Source: Dugong dugon (lineage: Eukaryota; Chordata; Mammalia; Sirenia; Dugongidae). Taken from it: a DNA stretch of 64,000 nt. The stretch spans positions 92,401,234-92,465,233 of the forward strand of contig CM057462.1 in the NCBI GenBank assembly GCA_030035585.1, written 5' to 3'. The notes beneath the pieces were generated by a model that saw only the letters and a list, made by a program, of their open reading frames with translations, searched no databases and was not told the DNA's origin. This document shows, piece by piece, positions 12,940 through 23,112 of the stretch (positions are counted from its first letter, which is position 1; each line of letters starts with the position of its first letter). The translations under genes and the position numbers were made by a program.

Positions 12940-13150
12940 TTATTGAATAGGTACCATGTATCAGGTTGAGACCTTTACATTCAAGGTATAAAGTATACTA
13001 TTTTATACGCAAAATGACTTTATGTAGTTGGTTCTATCATTATATCTTTCTCTCTTTTTCAGATGAGAATATCATGTCATAAAGAAGTAACTTGTTCGGG
13101 TCATCTAGCCAGGTCTATCTAATGTTAGAGCCCATGTTCTTAATCACTAA
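12940..13150 (-). repeat. MIR SINE fragment
   Basis: Reverse MIR: TTTATTGAATAGGTACCATG, then TTTTTCAGATGAGAATATCA and AGAGCCCATGTTCTTAATCA. Confidence 0.6.
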
Positions 13151-13370
13151 TAATAATAGCTAATAGATAATGGCTACTTACTTTGCAACAGGCACTATGC
13201 TAAACCCTTTATAGATATTAACTAATTTAATCTTCAGAAGGAAGCTAGATGGTAGGCATTATTATAAAGCATCTTTACAGATGAGGAAACTGAAATACAG
13301 AGACCCAAAGTTTCACAGTTATTAGAGGAGAGTCAGGATTTCAGTCCATGCACTCTGGCTTCTGAGCACT
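13151..13370 (-). repeat. MIR SINE fragment
   Basis: Reverse MIR with CAACAGGCACTATGCTAAAC and ACAGATGAGGAAACTGAAAT. Confidence 0.75.
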
Positions 13371-13874
13371 CATTCATGACCATCATACCACCCAGTTCCT
13401 CCAAGAAGAATAACTAATGACTGTATTTGTTTGGTACAATCAAGTAAATGCACCAAATGAGTCTCTCCATCTAACAGTTTTTTGAAATGAGAGGTAGTAG
13501 TCCCCCTTGCCTTGGTGTTCTCCTTGGCACCTGACCCTGTTGATGTCTCATTATCCCGCTCCTTCTCCATTTTCCCCCTATGACTTGCCCATTGGCTATG
13601 CTTTCTAAGTGTCCACGATTATAATAAACAGAGCTAGTGGGAGAGATTAGAGGAGATGGCTGACTCCCTAAGAAGCAAGTAGACTCAGCAGGTAGCCTTA
13701 GAGCTTAAGCCAGGACCCTTTGAAGGGAATGGCCCCACCTGAATTCTCTAACCCATTTGTGTCAACTACTGGCCTGACAAAGGAGAGAGCAGGGCCACAG
13801 AAGGCCTGCAAGAGCAACATTTTAGTTGCCTGTAGCTTTTTCTTGCATCCCACCACTTGGGTGTGGGATGGTTT
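13371..13874. other. Nothing recognised
   Basis: No repeat family or gene supported. Confidence 0.4.
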
Positions 13875-14045
13875 AGCGTCACAGGGATTTGATTTGGGCT
13901 TGAGTCCTACCTTTTTGCCTTAGTTTTGTGACTTTGGGCACGATTTTTAGTCTTGCTTCACTTTAGTTTCTTCATACGTATAAAATGTATAAAATGGGGA
14001 CAAGACCAACCTCATAGGATTTTTAATGGTCTAAGTAAGCCCATG
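13875..14045 (+). repeat. MIR SINE fragment
   Basis: Contains GTGACTTTGGGCACGATTTT and AGTTTCTTCATACGTATAAA in MIR order. Confidence 0.55.
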
Positions 14046-14083
14046 TATGTAAATAATAATAATAACATCTAACATTTATTAAA

Positions 14084-14251
14084 GGAGCCCTGGTGGTGTG
14101 ATGGTTAAGTGCTTGGCTGCTAACCAAAATGTTGGTGGTCTGAATAGCCTCCATAAAGATTACAGCCAAGAAAACCCTATGAGGCAGCTCTACTCTGTCA
14201 CATGGGGTTACTATGAGTTGGAATCGACTTGACGGCACCCAACAACACCAC
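14084..14251 (+). mobile_element. AfroSINE with target-site duplication
   Basis: Head GGAGCCCTGGTGGTGTGATG, tail GAGTTGGAATCGACTTGACG. Flanked by AACATTTATTAA at 14071-14082 and 14252-14263, an exact 12-bp target-site duplication inside a reverse MIR. Confidence 0.95.
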
Positions 14252-14480
14252 AACATTTATTAAGTGCCTACTCTGGGCAGATACTCATAAAAGCACTTTG
14301 TATGAGTTAACTCATTTAACACTTACAACAGCAAGCGGTAGATAATATAATTATCATCACCACTTTATAGAGACTGAAGCACAGAGGGACTAAGATATTC
14401 ATCTAAGGTCACTCAGCAGAAACCAGAGAAATTGGATTCTGAGCCTAGGCAGCCTGTCTTTCCAGCCTGTGCTTAAACAC
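14252..14480 (-). repeat. MIR SINE fragment
   Basis: Reverse MIR (TTAAGTGCCTACTCTGGGCA ... GGTCACTCAGCAGAAAC), split at its end by the AfroSINE. Confidence 0.7.
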
Positions 14481-14619
14481 TGATATTTACTGAACTTGCA
14501 TAATTATTTCCTTTGATTTTTTTTTTTGTTTACAAGAAGAAACTTTACTAACTTGTTCTTTGGAACTAGGGTGGTACATCTAAACTTGAAGGGATCTGGG
14601 ATGACTGAAAGGATGTGGA

Positions 14620-14735
14620 CCTGGTGAACCCAGGCTGCAGTTTTGGCTTGGGCAAGCTGTGTGACCTTGGGCAAGAACATTTCACCTCCCCAAGTCCCTC
14701 ATTTCTTCTCTATAAAATATGTTGGAGGGAGAACT
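14620..14735 (+). repeat. MIR SINE fragment
   Basis: CTGTGTGACCTTGGGCAAGA is the MIR core. Confidence 0.6.
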
Positions 14736-15584
14736 AATTAATTTCCAAGGCTTCTTCCAGCTTTCACATTTCTCGCACCTATGATTTTGTGATTAAGTTC
14801 CTGAAAGGTTTAAGTACTGATAAAAAGTGCCATTAAGTTCTGTATACTTAGCACCAGCAGCCATCTGTTACCTAAGATACCTGGGCCTAACAGTTATGGG
14901 GTGGGGGTTGGGTGGGTGGCTGGCTAAGGCCTCTTGTCTGGCAGCTGTGTATTCCACTGTGGATGACAGAGGATTGCCCAGCCTTGTGCAGGGTAACTGA
15001 GTTTCCTTTGATTTCTGGATCATGGTATCACTGAGGCTGACCATCAAAGACAGTTTCCCAACAAGAGAACCTTGTGCAGTAGCTCCTCAGGCAAGCGGCT
15101 GGAGATAATTGAGACAGGATTGAATGGGTCTTAGGCAGAGTAACTTGGAAGACAAACCTATTTGGGAGATGAACTGGTTGACCCAAGGCCCCTCTGTCTA
15201 TCATTCCTTGACCTCAGGTCAGGGTGATAAAAGGGGGAAAGCCACCAAAGCAGTTGGGGAGGCTCCTCCCCTGACGTCTTGGAGAAGAATAAGTGGCTGT
15301 TTGTCCCACATGGGTTAGTCATTCACCTGCCTGAAGGCAGAGGGCTGGGAGTCTAGAATCTATAACGTGCAGTGATATACTTTGGGCTAAATTTTTTCCC
15401 CCATTATTTCCCCCTCTTCTAATGTCTCAGCTCTCAGAAATCTGTTTTGTTTGGTTCTTCTAAGAAGTATAGGTGGAATTTTATGTCTCCTTCAACCCCT
15501 TCCTGCCCACCCTCCATGAACAAGTATAAGATGAGAAAGATTGAGCTCTAATTGGAGAAAAATATTCTGTAAATGATGGTTTAA
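14736..15584. other. Nothing recognised
   Basis: Repeat-poor upstream flank of ROR1; no motif or gene that I can support. Confidence 0.4.
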
Positions 15585-15680
15585 CTTTTGTTCATTTATT
15601 GAGCTCCTACTCCGTGCCAGACACTGTTTGAAGCACCCAGGATACCCAGACAATTGAGACAGAGTCCTTGATGTCAAAGA
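15585..15680 (-). repeat. MIR or L2 fragment
   Basis: TTCATTTATTGAGCTCCTAC and CCGTGCCAGACACTG are the usual reverse MIR/L2 end. Confidence 0.5.
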
Positions 15681-15819
15681 GGTGACTGCTCATTATAAAA
15701 TCCTACAGCCAGATTCTTAGAGGCTATCTAAAAACAATAGCAGCGGCAATAACAACCACCACCGCTTACTGGGTATTTATTATATGCCAGGCTCTGGCTG
15801 AGAACTTTTAACCCCATCA

Positions 15820-16165
15820 TGGCAAAGAGACTGAGTCTTAGCTTTGCCAGCCATTGTCTGTGTGAGTATGGGCAAATTACTTACATTTCAATTTCTAAAC
15901 CTGCAAAGTGGGAATACTATACGTAAAAGTGCAAAGTGGTAAAAAATGCTTAATAACTTAGTGTTTTTAGTGTTAATGTGAGGATTTATGAGAGAATACA
16001 TAAAAAGCACAAGGCATACAAGAAGTATTCAATAAGTGGTGGTTATCCATAGGTTGTGGGCTTCTCCCATTTCCTCTAGGACAAGACTAACCCGTACTTC
16101 CTCAGAGCCTAGAGCTGAGCCTGGAACACAGCAGGCACTCAATAAATATCTCCTGTAAGGCGACC
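15820..16165 (+). repeat. MIR/L2 fragments
   Basis: A diverged MIR core (GTATGGGCAAATTACTTACA) is followed by an L2/MIR 3' end (GCAGGCACTCAATAAATATC at about 16131-16150). Confidence 0.5.
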
Positions 16166-16231
16166 TTATCTGACCAAGGGCACCCTCCTAAGGGAAAGTC
16201 AGGAAGTCATGAGTATTTATTCATTATGAAA

Positions 16232-16790
16232 TTCATAAATCCAAACCAGGAGAAATGGACAAAAACACACTCTTAGTGGAAGACTTTAATGCCCCACTTG
16301 GTCCAGGGTGGAGCTATGGTGGCACAGTAGTTAAGCATTTGCTGCCAACCAAAAGGTCAGCAGTTCGAATCCACCAGCCCTCTTTGGAAACCCCATGGGG
16401 CAGTTCTATTCTGTCCTATAGGGTCGCTATGGGTTGGAATCGACTTGACCGCAACCGGTAGTGCAGAGCATAACAGCTGGACAAAAAAAATATGCAAAGA
16501 TCTAGAAGGTCTAAATAACATAATTAGTATAAAAAAGATAAAATTTACATTCTCGTCGATCTTCTGAATCCTGATGAGAAACACCTTCTTTCAAGTGTCC
16601 ATGGAACATTGACAAAAACCACAGAGAAATCCTCAGTCTCCTGATAGAAGCGGCACAGATGACGTTGATTTCAATGCAATGAAACCAGAAATTCAAGACA
16701 AATTAAATCACCTGTTTAAGAACTCTCTCTTAGACAACTCTTGGGTCAAAGGGGAAATCAAAACGGATATTGTAAGATATCAATAAACGT
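16232..16790 (+). mobile_element. Old L1 ORF2 (endonuclease region) fragment
   Basis: Plus-strand remains of the ORF2 endonuclease domain: the GDFN-like stretch (GAAGACTTTAATGCCCCACT), then TCAATGCAATGAAACCAGAA (the SDHNA motif region) and CTTGGGTCAAAGGGGAAATC. It is split by an AfroSINE at 16309-16462 and broken by frameshifts. It stops about 150 bp before the ROR1 CpG island. Confidence 0.65.
16309..16462 (+). mobile_element. AfroSINE
   Basis: Contains GGCACAGTAGTTAAGC, box B GTTCGAATCCACC and tail GGTTGGAATCGACTTGACC. Inserted in the L1 fragment. Confidence 0.9.
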
Positions 16791-17056
16791 TCTATTACCC
16801 AGGCATACACAGCTAACAGTGGCAGAACACCGAATCTCCTAAATAAGCCATTCAGCTACGAACCAGTTCGGTGAGCCCAGGCAAGTCTCCCCTGAGCCTC
16901 GGTTTCCCCTTCTGTCAAATGGCCTGGAGGGCCCGCAGAGCTCGGTCCCGGCTGTGGGCCTGAAGCGTGGTGGGGGAAGGGAGGTGGGTGCGCACAAGGC
17001 GCGCGAGCGAAGATTACTGTTTGGGAAGTCGGGGAGGGTGCAGGTGTCGAGAGGCA

Positions 17057-17073
17057 GCAGCAGAGGGCGCTGG
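17057..17073 (+). promoter_or_regulatory. CTCF-like binding motif
   Basis: The sequence GCAGCAGAGGGCGCTGG matches the CTCF core consensus (CCASNAGRKGGCRS) except at the first base. It lies about 100 bp upstream of the estimated transcription start. Occupancy is inferred only from the motif. Confidence 0.6.
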
Positions 17074-17099
17074 GTCGCCAGCCTGGACCCACGTCTGCC

Positions 17100-17106
17100 A
17101 TTGGTT
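17100..17106 (-). promoter_or_regulatory. Inverted CCAAT box (NF-Y type)
   Basis: ATTGGTT is the reverse complement of AACCAAT, the preferred NF-Y core. It sits 50-80 bp upstream of the estimated start, a typical distance. Confidence 0.6.
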
Positions 17107-17149
17107 GGGGCTCCGGCGCTGGGCTGGAGAGTTGGTGGAAAGTGACAAG

Positions 17150-17549
17150 TTGAGAGAGGCTGAGAGCGAACGCGAAGAGCGGGAGGAGCCGCAGCAGCCG
17201 CCACGGAGGGAGTCCCGGGACTGCAGCCCCTGGGCGCAGGGCGCGCTCTTCTCTGAGTTGGGGCCGAGGAAACTTGTCTTCCGCGAGCTCAAGCCGGACA
17301 GCCTGGGACTCACTGGCCAGCCGGTCGAGACGAGGCTGCAGTCGGAGGACTCGGGAGGGACCGCGCTTACGGGGTCCAGACGCGGCCGGGAGGAGCCGAC
17401 AGAGCAGGTTAGAGGGACAAAGAACTTTGCAACGACCCAGGCATCCTGTGAGGGAGAGCAGCCGCGACGAGGTGGCCGGGACCTCGGGGAGAGCCCGTGG
17501 ATGTTCTGCGCGCGGGTCGGGAGCTGCCGCCGCCGCCGCCAGAGGAGGA
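17150..17549 (+). other. ROR1: ROR1 5' untranslated part of exon 1 (start estimated)
   Basis: This is the GC-rich leader between the presumed TATA-less start and the ATG. The left edge is estimated from the position of the CCAAT box and the change to purine-rich GAG/GCG sequence near 17.15 kb; no cap-site data are available. The leader holds a short GCC run at about 17524-17539 and one upstream ATG at 17501 in poor context. Confidence 0.5.
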
Positions 17550-17637
17550 ATGCACCGGCCGCGCCGCCGCGGGGCGCACCCGCCGCTCCTGGCGCTGCTG
17601 GCCGCGCTGCTGCTGGCCGCGCGCGGAGCTGCCCAAG
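17550..17637 (+). CDS. ROR1: ROR1 coding exon 1 (signal peptide), 5' part of the gene
   Basis: This exon encodes the N-terminus of ROR1, a single-pass membrane pseudokinase/receptor that binds WNT5A. Translation gives 29 residues plus one base. They comprise a basic n-region (HRPRRRG, residues 2-8), a hydrophobic h-region (LLALLAALLLAA, 13-24) and a small-residue cleavage region (RGAAQ, 25-29), a textbook secretory signal. From memory the human protein starts almost identically; here residues 9-10 read Ala-His instead of Thr-Arg, and one Ala before Gln is missing. The exon ends CAAG|GTAAGAG, a consensus donor in phase 1, matching a Gln-Glu junction in human. The start ATG has G at -3 and C at +4. 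The Ig, Frizzled, kringle, transmembrane and kinase exons lie beyond the window. Confidence 0.95.
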
Positions 17638-17646
17638 GTAAGAGGT
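17638..17646 (+). other. ROR1: ROR1 intron 1 splice donor
   Basis: The junction CAAG|GTAAGAGGT is a near-perfect U1 match following coding exon 1. It starts the intron that fills the remaining 46 kb of the window; no matching coding exon 2 was found downstream. Confidence 0.9.
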
Positions 17647-17920
17647 GTCCGGTACATCCCGTGCGCCCGCGGGGCTCGGACGCCGGCCTCAGCTCCCCTG
17701 GCCCTCGCCGACCCTCCTCTCGGCCAGCGGGGGCCTGTGCGGACAGGAAGCCGCCGCGCCCGCCTCGGAGGCGGCCGCCGACCCGCCGGGGGTCTTGCAA
17801 ATGAGACTCTGGCCGGCCGGGCAGGCAGTCGAGGGTATGCCCTGGTTCCCCGCTGCGGGCCAGGGGTGCGCCCGGAGACTTCTTCCTCTGCACAAAGCAG
17901 CAGTTGTCAGCGCTGACAGG

Positions 17921-20582
17921 AAACTTGGAGAGGGTTAGGGATTGTGGGGTGATAGGGGCACTTCCCTGCTGTTTGTTACCCCATCTCTCCCTGGAACTCC
18001 ATCGCGCCCCAATCAGTGCTCTGGAAGTCTGTATGCCCCCAAATAGGGAGCCCTCTCGGAAAGCGCGGTCCAGGAGGAAGTTTGTATTTTCACTTGTGCC
18101 TCCGAGAACCCAGGTTGTCCCCGGACCGAGGCAAACAAAAGCCCTGTCCTCCAGGGGCTCCGCCAGTCTCGCCTCTCCACCCACCCCTCGGCTCTCTGGC
18201 CCTCCAGAGGGTCACGATGGAGGCCGAAACGCGTGCGCTGTTGCCGCCGCTACCAGTTTGTGCAAAATATGCTGTCAGAGGCGGCCTGCTGCTCCAAAGT
18301 GCACTGGGTGTGCACGTGTGTGTGTGTGTGTGTGTTACAAACAAGGTGGGGGGGGTGAGGGGGAAAGCCATCTAATGCATACTTGATTTTGGTAATCTCC
18401 AAAGACAATTGCAACAGTTAGAGAAAGACTCCACTGAAAGCCCGAGCGTCTTAATTCGCTGCGGGAAGCTTCGATCCTTGCTGCGTCTGAGCCGGTACAC
18501 AATGAGAGAGAAGAGCCCGGCTGCGCCTGTGGATACAACCGATTCATTCTTTGGAGGTGGAGGGGGAAAGTTGATTAAAGTCTCCAGGGTCTGGGGCCTC
18601 ACTTTTAACATGCATCCCTTGAGGGGGTGTTGGAGCCCCTGAATTGTTCCCTCCTCCAGTCCCAGCCCCTAACCTGCTCGGATAAATAGATCTTTGCTTC
18701 TTTATCATGCATCTTTCATTTTTTGAGTTAGCGCTTTGCCTAGGAAAAGAAAAGGCTCTGGGCTATTTAGTAGTTGAGGGTAAAGATGTATTCACTGCAT
18801 AGAACATGAATACAGACTTAGTATTTTAACTAAAAGTTAGCTAATAACTTTCTTGGTAGAAAACACACTCTGGGAAGAAGTTGTGTGTGAATTTGAATTT
18901 CTTAGAAATGATTTTGGGGAAGTGGGAACAAAATAATCGGAGGTTGATTCTGAAACTGATCCTGCAGTGTGATTGTGGTGCTAATCTGGAGGCTCCTCTG
19001 GGTAAATACAGCTCCTAATTGTAATTAAGATGAACATCAGCAGGGAGTGCACCTTCCTGATGAAAAATCGTAATGAAATGTAAATAGTTTGGTCACGTGG
19101 ATGTTTTGCTTCGGTGATGCTAAACATCTGGCCCCTTGCCACAACACCTGGATGAAAAGTAAAAAATGGACCATGCTGCCTACATAATGTAAACATCCTT
19201 CTGATGCCAAGTTGCCCAGCAAACCACGGTGGAGATAACCAGGATGATTCTAGCTAAAATAGAACTCCAGGTTTGGGGGCTGGGTTAATGTGGTTATTTC
19301 CTCTCTTGACTTCTTTACTTTGTACATAACTTTTCAACAGTGGTTGCTTTTAGATCATAGCGCCTGGAGGTGGGAGATAGGAGTACACCTTTCTTTGGCC
19401 ATCTGCCTTTAAATAAACGTCCAGTTTGTGGAGCAAAAGGCAATCTTAGCAACAGCCGCCCAAATTCTGTTTTAACTCTTTACACCTTTACTGGCTCCTT
19501 CTTCTTCTTCTTTTTTTTTTTTTTAAGAACATTGTATATTTCTTATCTCTCAGTAACTTGAGCTCAAATCTATTATTATTGTTTTATTTGTTACTTTATA
19601 AATCCCTTTCCATTTTTGTCAATGTTTCACGTTTTCTCTGGGGAAAGGATTGCATAGGACTCAGATTTACTTTGCCTGTCTAATCCAGGGTTCCTAACGT
19701 AACCCAGCCAGTGCCTCAGGAAAGCAGTTTAAGGAGAGAGTTGTTTCATTTATTTATTTAAAATAAATGCTCAGCATTTCTCCCATCGCTTTTCTATTTT
19801 GTTAGCCAGAAGAAGTGATACTTTAAATTGATTTTCTCTGGTCTGTTCATTTTTGATCTCCCCTTCTACCTCCTGCATACCCAAACCTAAGCCTCTCTAG
19901 GAAGCTGAAGCTGTTGTAACTGTATCCAGACCTCAGGGCCTTCAGAATTTATCCGGGCCTTTCTCAGAAGTCTCATTTATGATTTTGTGGTTTGCCTGGT
20001 TGGAGCCAGAGAGAGGTGGCCGGCTACCGTTTGCTGTGTCATTTTGTAAACCTTCCTATGCCATTTTAATAGGTCTCTGTCCTGTCTACTGTTAGAATAA
20101 GAGTCTTTCTTGAGGACAATAAGATTGTCAGCTTTAGGTGAAAACACGAAGGACCCAAGTCAGCTAGCCCAGACTTTACTGAACATGCCTGAAAATCCTC
20201 CCTGACCGGCTAGGGGGCACCACACACAGGTTGGGTAGACAAAGGATATAGTCAGACTGCCTTCTTACAGAGTTTTGGAAATAGTTAATTTCCAATGTTG
20301 GTTCCACATACCTGGTAGGCTGTTGTGCCATTCTGATGCCTGGGTTTATCTGCCTGATATTTAATTAGGAATCCTTTTAAAAACTCAATTTTGGTCTTTA
20401 ATATCCTTTCTCTCTCTCCTGCATGGTGTGCATAGGTCCTAAATTAGACTTATAAAAAGTTTCTAAATGATGTGTCACTTGGATCTGTTAGTGTCAAATC
20501 TGGCTACGATTTGAGAGTGACCACCTACTCCCATTGAAATATTTTTGAAGATTTTGCATAGCATCCTATGGAGAATGAAATG
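17921..20582. other. Proximal intron 1, largely single-copy
   Basis: Apart from the TG repeat and homopolymer tracts I recognise no transposon here, in contrast to the rest of the window. Positions 18960-19170 carry homeodomain-type and octamer-like words (TAATTGTAATTA at about 19016-19027, ATGTAAAT) and could be a conserved regulatory element; this is inference only. Confidence 0.45.
18309..18334 (+). repeat. (TG)n microsatellite
   Basis: About nine TG units preceded by TGTGCACG, just 3' of the CpG island. Confidence 0.9.
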
Positions 20583-20720
20583 CTTTGTAGACTATGTATG
20601 TATTGATGTAAATTATAAATTATATAAAATAATATAAATATAAATTTTATGTATATAAATTATATATAAACCATATGTATATACACGCCATATGTGCATA
20701 TATATTTATACACACACATA
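20583..20720. repeat. AT-rich low-complexity tract
   Basis: Long run of A/T with TATATA and TATAAAT units just left of an AfroSINE. Confidence 0.8.
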
Positions 20721-20734
20721 TGCATTTACTTACT

Positions 20735-20897
20735 ATGCACTCGACTACTAGTGAAAAAGCTGGTGGTTAGAAACCACCCAGAGATGCCTTGGAAGATGGG
20801 CCTGGTGATCTGCTTCTTGAAAACCCTGTGGAGCAGTTCTTCTTTGCTCACGTGGGGTCACTATGAGTTGGAATCGACTTGACAGCAGCTAACAACT
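20735..20897 (+). mobile_element. AfroSINE, second type, diverged head
   Basis: Carries the segment GCCTGGTGATCTGCTTCTTG that marks a second AfroSINE subfamily and ends GAGTTGGAATCGACTTGACA. Head partly lost in the AT tract. Confidence 0.8.
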
Positions 20898-21084
20898 ACA
20901 GTGTATATAGTTAGTTGTCCATAGGTTTTTGCTGAATGAGTAGAGAATAGCTTTTTTGGTCATATGTAAAATAATGCTGTTATTTACTCTCCTCAGTAAA
21001 AATGCAACATGGCATATCTTCAAGGAGTTTTCCTTTTCTTGTCGAATCTTCTAGTATGAAGGGAGTGTAGTAGAACTTGGCAGT

Positions 21085-21180
21085 ATAATTAAATGGTTAA
21101 CAGCACAGACTTTAGAGTCTAATAGACCTGAGTCTGAGTCTCTTCTCTGCCACATACTAGGAATGTTGATTTGTTTTTCT
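21085..21180 (+). repeat. MIR fragment
   Basis: GGTTAACAGCACAGACTTTA resembles the MIR head. Confidence 0.5.
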
Positions 21181-21498
21181 GCCCCTCTCAGGAGTGTTAT
21201 AAGATTTAAATGAAACTATACGTATCAGGAGCACCCAGCCTAGAGAATCTTAACTTAAGATATATGGAATTTAGGATATGTGAACCCCCAGAAATAATAC
21301 ACAAACTTTTATATGCATTTTTTGTAGGATTGTGTTTATAGCTATAATCAGATTTTCCAAGAAAACTGCCAATCCAAAAGGAACTACTGTCTTTGATACC
21401 TAGGACAATGACTTGCTTCCTGGGTAGGTTGAAAAGGGTCAAATATTGGTGGGGGATACTGGACCTTGGTCCAGGTCAGCACACTCCGTGGAACCTCA

Positions 21499-21711
21499 AA
21501 CCCAAACCCAACTCAATGCTGTCAAGTCAGTTCTGACTCCTGGCAATCCTATATGACAAGAGTAGAACTGCCCAATAGGGTTTCTAGGGCTGTAAATCTT
21601 TACGGAAGCAGACTGCCACATCTTTGTCTTGCAGAGTGGCTGGTGGGTTTGAATTGCCGACCTTTCAGTTAGCAGCCGAGTGCTTAACCACTGTGCCACC
21701 AGGGCTCCTTC
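21499..21711 (-). mobile_element. AfroSINE, full length
   Basis: Reverse copy: CTGTCAAGTCAGTTCTGACT at the left, CACTGTGCCACCAGGGCTCC at the right. Confidence 0.9.
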
Positions 21712-21867
21712 CATGCAGCCTCACCTCTCCTCATTTTTTAGTTTCCCTCCCACTAGGCTGGCTGTTAATTAGGAACGATGAAAGCTAAAGCATGGTATCA
21801 AGTCCCTGTGACCTCATCTAAGAATTTATTTCCCCTGTCTAAGCATTCTGAGATGCTTCTGTTTGTG

Positions 21868-22135
21868 GAATTTATTTAACAAACGCATAATCCTTACAAT
21901 GGGCCAGTCACTGCTCTAAGCATTTTGCAAATATTAATTCACTGAATTCTCACAACAACACTATAAGGGAGATGGTATAGTTATCTCATTTTACAGATGG
22001 GTAAACTTAGGCACAGAGAGGTTAAGTTACTTTCTTAAGGTCAGAGGGCTAAAAAGTGGCATTGTTGGATTTACAGACTCCGGCAGTCTGGTTCCTGAAT
22101 TCACTCTGGTTCCTGAATTCATGCTCTTATCTTAA
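21868..22135 (-). repeat. MIR SINE, near full length
   Basis: Reverse MIR with CATTTTACAGATGGGTAAAC and AGAGAGGTTAAGTTACTTTC. A 17-bp tandem copy of TCTGGTTCCTGAATTCA lies at its right end (about 22088-22123). Confidence 0.75.
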
Positions 22136-22578
22136 CCACTATACGATTTACACTCTCTTTATGTATGTCCAAAGGCTGCATTTGCCCAGGTTATCCAAGG
22201 GCAGCTAAGGGAAGTTTTCTGAGCCATCACGTAGGGGCTATAAGAGATGATCAGAGATGGCAAAATTCAATTTTCACTCCCTTGCTGGAGTTCCCTGAGC
22301 CAGTCTTCTTGTAAGGCAGAGATACACCAGAAGCTGAAGTGCCTCTGACAGCCAGTGCCCCTAACCTGGAGGAATTACACTGTTGTAATGAACTGCAACT
22401 TTGATGCAGTTTGGGGAGTTTCCTGGCACTTCCTTCCAATCAGAAATGAGGTATATTTTGATGAAGTGCCTATCTATTTGTATCTTGGTGTATAACCCCG
22501 GTTGTAGGCTGAAGGGGGGTGATTTATTAGAGTGCTCTCTAGTGGGAGAGCTGGCTTACCAGCTCCGAGGTCCTGGTG

Positions 22579-22740
22579 CAGTGATGGATCAGCCAATAAG
22601 CAAGGTAAGCACGAGCTTGTTTGTGCTTACTTACTAATCCATAGTGAACAATTTCACAAAGCCATGTTCACTATGGATTAGTAAGTAAGCACAAGTAAGC
22701 CCATGCTTACCTTGCTTATTGAATAATCCACCACATCACT
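22579..22740. repeat. Long inverted repeat (hairpin) of unknown family
   Basis: Two 55-nt arms, 22595-22649 and 22666-22720, are reverse complements at 51 of 55 positions and are separated by a 16-nt spacer. A looser extension (CAGTGATG on the left, CATCACTG on the right) lengthens the structure to about 160 bp. Each arm contains AAGCAAGGTAAGC. I do not recognise the family; a palindromic DNA transposon or two head-to-head copies of a short repeat are both possible. Confidence 0.8.
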
Positions 22741-22859
22741 GTAAACTTAAATTTAAAAAGAGGCTTTGATTCTGTAGGAAGGTGCTGTGGGGTTGGGAGA
22801 GAGACAGATGCCAGCCATACCTAGAAGCAGAATCTTTGATGTGGTCAAAAAATGTGAAA

Positions 22860-22932
22860 GTGTTTACTACAGATAATCTGGTAAGCGAAGTAAGCACTGT
22901 GCTTACCTTGCCTATTGGATAACTCACCCCTG
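22860..22932. repeat. Third, direct copy of the hairpin arm
   Basis: GTGCTTACCTTGCCTATTGG and the preceding GTTTACTACAGATAATC align with the right arm of the hairpin (from about 22666) in the same orientation. It shows the arm is a unit that occurs more than twice. Confidence 0.65.
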
Positions 22933-22935
22933 GAC

Positions 22936-23112
22936 AAAACCCCAAAACCCCAAAACCAAACTTGTTGCCGTTGAGAAAATTCCAACTCATAGCGACCCTG
23001 TAGGACAGAGAAGAACTGCCCTCATAGGGTTTCCAAGGAGCAGCTGGTGGATTCGGACTGCCGACCCTTTGGTGAGCAGCCCAGCTCTTAACCACTGCTT
23101 AACCAGAGCTCC
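22936..23112 (-). mobile_element. AfroSINE
   Basis: Reverse copy from the GTTGCCGTTGAGAAAATTCC tail to AACCAGAGCTCC, with a duplicated AACCACTGCTTAACC near the head. Confidence 0.9.

Larger units (their letters stand above)
16930..17920. promoter_or_regulatory. ROR1: CpG island promoter of ROR1
   Basis: The stretch is very GC-rich and dense in CpG, unlike the AT-rich sequence on both sides, and it covers the first exon. No TATA box was seen upstream of the leader, as is usual for CpG-island promoters. Long open frames on both strands here are a by-product of the base composition. Confidence 0.9.

Noticed and set aside
17274-17804. Plus-strand 176-codon frame that contains the ROR1 start
   Set aside because: It only extends the ROR1 frame upstream of the true ATG and reads through the GTAAGAG donor into the intron.
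16856-18184. 442-codon open frame on the minus strand across the ROR1 CpG island
   Set aside because: Stop codons are rare in GC-rich DNA; several frames on both strands are open here, none has a recognised domain, and the real exon explains the region.
22595-22720. A microRNA precursor
   Set aside because: The hairpin is long and nearly perfect with a third copy nearby, which fits a repeat better; no expression evidence is available.
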